A DNA stretch of 64,000 bases from Oceanotoga teriensis (GTDB taxonomy: Bacteria; Thermotogota; Thermotogae; Petrotogales; Petrotogaceae): NCBI RefSeq assembly GCF_003148465.1, contig NZ_QGGI01000002.1, positions 1-64,000 on the forward strand. The letters are read 5' to 3'. Shown here piece by piece: positions 62,263 through 64,000 of this stretch. The position numbers and the translations under genes are program-made. A model generated the notes under the pieces. The model was given only the letters and a program-made list of their open reading frames with translations, was not told the origin of the DNA and made no database searches. Numbering within the stretch: position 1 is the first letter of the stretch; each line of letters opens with the position of its first letter.

Positions 62263-64000
62263 ATGTCTGAAAAAAAAGAAATTATAGATAAGTATATAGA
62301 TGAAACTAATAAAAAAAACATACCTGATAAATTACCAGCAATAGCCACAAGGGCAAAAATGCTTATATATCCGAATACAGTGATACCCATGTTTGTTGGA
62401 AGAGAGAAATCAATAAAAGCCTTAGAAGAATCATTAGAGAAATATGAAAATTATATATTTTTAGTATCTCAGAAAAAAATAGAAGAAGAAGAACCAAAGG
62501 TAAAAGATTTATATAGAGTTGGAACTGTTGCGAGAATAGTTCAACTTAGTAAATTACCAAATGGAGATTATAAAGTTTTAGTTGAAGGTATAAAAAGGGC
62601 AAAAATAAAAAAAACTGTAGAAAGTAAAAAAATTTTTATGTTTGAAATAGAAATGTATAATAGTGATTTGAAAACAGATAAAAAAATTGAAGCACTTGTT
62701 AGAAAGATAAAAGAATTATTAAAAAAATATATGGAATTAACTAAAAAATTTCCTCAAGAGGCTATTTTAGCTATTGAAGAAACTTCAGAGCCAGAAATAA
62801 TAAGTGATTTAGTAGCTTCAATAATGCCTGTAGATCTTGATGAGAAACAAAAAATGCTTGAAATACAAGAAACTAAGAAAAGACTTGAATATGAACTTGA
62901 AATTCTTGCAAGAGAAATAGAACTTTTAGAAATAGAAGAATCATTAGAAAGTACTGTAAGAGAAAAGATAGAAAAAAATCAAAAAGAATTTTATTTAAGA
63001 GAAAAATTAAATGCAATAAAAGAAGAATTAGATGGAAAAGAAGATGATGAAATAAAAGAATTACAGCAAAAATTAAAAGAAGGGGATTATCCTGATTTTG
63101 TGATAAAAAAAGCTGAAAAAGAGATAGATAGATTGAATAGAATGTCTCCATATTCTGCAGAAGCGACGGTTATAAGAACATATCTTGATTGGATATTAGA
63201 AATACCTTGGAATAAAAAAAGCCAAGATAATTTAAATATAAAAGAAGCTAAAAAGATACTTGAAAATAATCATTATGGTCTTGAAGAACCTAAAGAAAGA
63301 ATATTAGAATTTTTATCGGTAAGACAATTATCTAAAAATTCAAAAGCCCCTATATTATGTTTTGTTGGAGCTCCAGGGGTTGGAAAAACTACTCTTGGTA
63401 AATCTATTGCGGATGCTACCGGAAGAAAATTTGGAAGAATATCTCTTGGAGGAGTTAGAGATGAAGCAGAAATAAGGGGGCATAGAAGGACATATGTAGG
63501 AGCTATTCCAGGAAGAATAGTTGAAACTATTAGAAAAACGGGTACCATGAATCCTGTGATAGTTCTTGATGAAGTTGATAAACTTGGAACATCTTTTCAA
63601 GGAGATCCATCTGCAGCATTATTAGAAGTTCTTGATCCACAACAAAATAAAGATTTTACAGACCATTACCTTGAACTTCCTTTAGATTTATCAGAAGTAA
63701 TATTTGTTACTACTGCTAATGTTATACATACGATACCACCAGCTTTAAGAGATAGAATGGAAGTAATATATATATCTGGATATACTGACATAGAAAAATT
63801 CAAAATAGCAAAAAAACATATAATACCAAAAACATTAAAAGAACACGGATTAACTCAAAAAGAGTTTAATATATCAGATACGGCTGTAAAAGAAATAATA
63901 ACCAATTATACGAGAGAAGCTGGAGTTAGAAGCCTTGAAAAGACTATGGCAAAAGTAATGAGAAAATCAGCATTGAAATATGTTCAAAAGAACAAAAAAA
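62263..64000 (+). CDS. lon: ATP-dependent protease Lon, N-terminal 579 codons (runs off the window)
   Basis: This AAA+ serine protease degrades damaged and regulatory proteins. The N-terminal LON substrate domain (LPAIATRAKMLIYPNTVIPM near 21-40) is followed by a coiled-coil linker. The ATPase has Walker A CFVGAPGVGKTTLGKSIAD near 367, the LGGVRDEAEIRGHRRTYVG block, and Walker B PVIVLDEVDK near 432. The frame is open to the right edge, so the protease domain with the Ser-Lys dyad is not seen. GGAGGTGG precedes the ATG. It follows thiN by 13 bases. No heat-shock operator was noticed. Confidence 0.95.
   Translation, partial: MSEKKEIIDKYIDETNKKNIPDKLPAIATRAKMLIYPNTVIPMFVGREKSIKALEESLEKYENYIFLVSQKKIEEEEPKVKDLYRVGTVARIVQLSKLPNGDYKVLVEGIKRAKIKKTVESKKIFMFEIEMYNSDLKTDKKIEALVRKIKELLKKYMELTKKFPQEAILAIEETSEPEIISDLVASIMPVDLDEKQKMLEIQETKKRLEYELEILAREIELLEIEESLESTVREKIEKNQKEFYLREKLNAIKEELDGKEDDEIKELQQKLKEGDYPDFVIKKAEKEIDRLNRMSPYSAEATVIRTYLDWILEIPWNKKSQDNLNIKEAKKILENNHYGLEEPKERILEFLSVRQLSKNSKAPILCFVGAPGVGKTTLGKSIADATGRKFGRISLGGVRDEAEIRGHRRTYVGAIPGRIVETIRKTGTMNPVIVLDEVDKLGTSFQGDPSAALLEVLDPQQNKDFTDHYLELPLDLSEVIFVTTANVIHTIPPALRDRMEVIYISGYTDIEKFKIAKKHIIPKTLKEHGLTQKEFNISDTAVKEIITNYTREAGVRSLEKTMAKVMRKSALKYVQKNKK

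Noticed and set aside
1-64000. CRISPR array, prophage, insertion sequence or integrated element
   Set aside because: No regularly spaced repeats, transposase, integrase or phage structural genes were found; composition and gene style look even throughout.

Overview
The window is an ordinary, gene-dense chromosomal segment of a strongly AT-rich bacterium. Several features fit the Thermotogota, most likely the Petrotoga/Geotoga/Oceanotoga/Marinitoga side. They are ABC transporters whose solute-binding protein has a plain signal peptide and no lipobox, a FlgH without a clear lipobox, gene orders such as yceD-rpmF-plsX and recJ-mreB-flg, and frequent TTG/GTG starts behind GAGGTG ribosome sites. 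This assignment is an inference from protein flavour, not a database result. I saw no prophage, insertion sequence, CRISPR array or clear pseudogene.

Layout. 1-4.4 kb: the end of an ABC exporter (ATPase tail plus permease), an MTA/SAH deaminase, a small exported protein and a YhcC-type radical SAM protein. 4.4-5.5 kb: RNase P RNA, then convergent mntP under a yybP-ykoY manganese riboswitch. 5.5-9.3 kb (minus): the unit leader peptide - prfA - small membrane protein - thrS. 9.3-10.6 kb: an NADH oxidase/CoA-disulfide reductase type flavoprotein. 10.9-18 kb (plus): yceD-rpmF-plsX-glmS-rsfS, rpsB, miaB and a YgjP metallopeptidase. 18-27.5 kb (minus): one long unit recJ - DUF3343 - yqgF - mreB - flgF - flgG - flgA - flgH - flgI - flgJ. 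27.6-32.2 kb (plus): asparaginase, an AI-2E family permease, a TPR membrane protein, tsaB and an ECF S-component. 32.2-42.1 kb (minus): YdjM hydrolase, rex, leuS, a coiled-coil protein, a SigH-like sigma factor, tRNA-Gly and tRNA-Thr, pduL, yqeH, a doubled YqeG phosphatase, a DUF4911 protein and a PIN-PhoH ATPase. 42.5-47.2 kb: an aminotransferase, an RsbW-like ATPase, a DUF5693 membrane protein, a pseudouridine synthase and an unknown protein. 47.5-54 kb: a five-gene oligopeptide ABC transporter. 54-64 kb: an ECF sigma - small protein - RseC unit, glutamate dehydrogenase, purB-purA, nnr, thiN and the first 579 codons of lon.

The most interesting signal lies at 9.09-9.29 kb, upstream of prfA-thrS on the minus strand. 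A consensus promoter (TTGACA, 17 bp, TATAAT) drives a 27-codon reading frame with a good ribosome site and three consecutive threonine codons. Next come two mutually exclusive 9-11 bp pairings, the second ending in a U-tract. This has the parts of a ribosome-mediated attenuator for the unit carrying threonyl-tRNA synthetase. The three codons (ACC ACT ACC) are those expected to be read by the tRNA-Thr(GGT) encoded in this window. I do not know this arrangement from the literature; the mechanism and direction of control are inferred.

Other points worth a look are an SD sequence placed 52 nt before the nnr start with a hairpin between them, a RecJ enlarged to 1039 residues, a tandem-duplicated YqeG, long insertions in the OppC and OppF homologues, and a tRNA-Thr with an extra base in its D arm.
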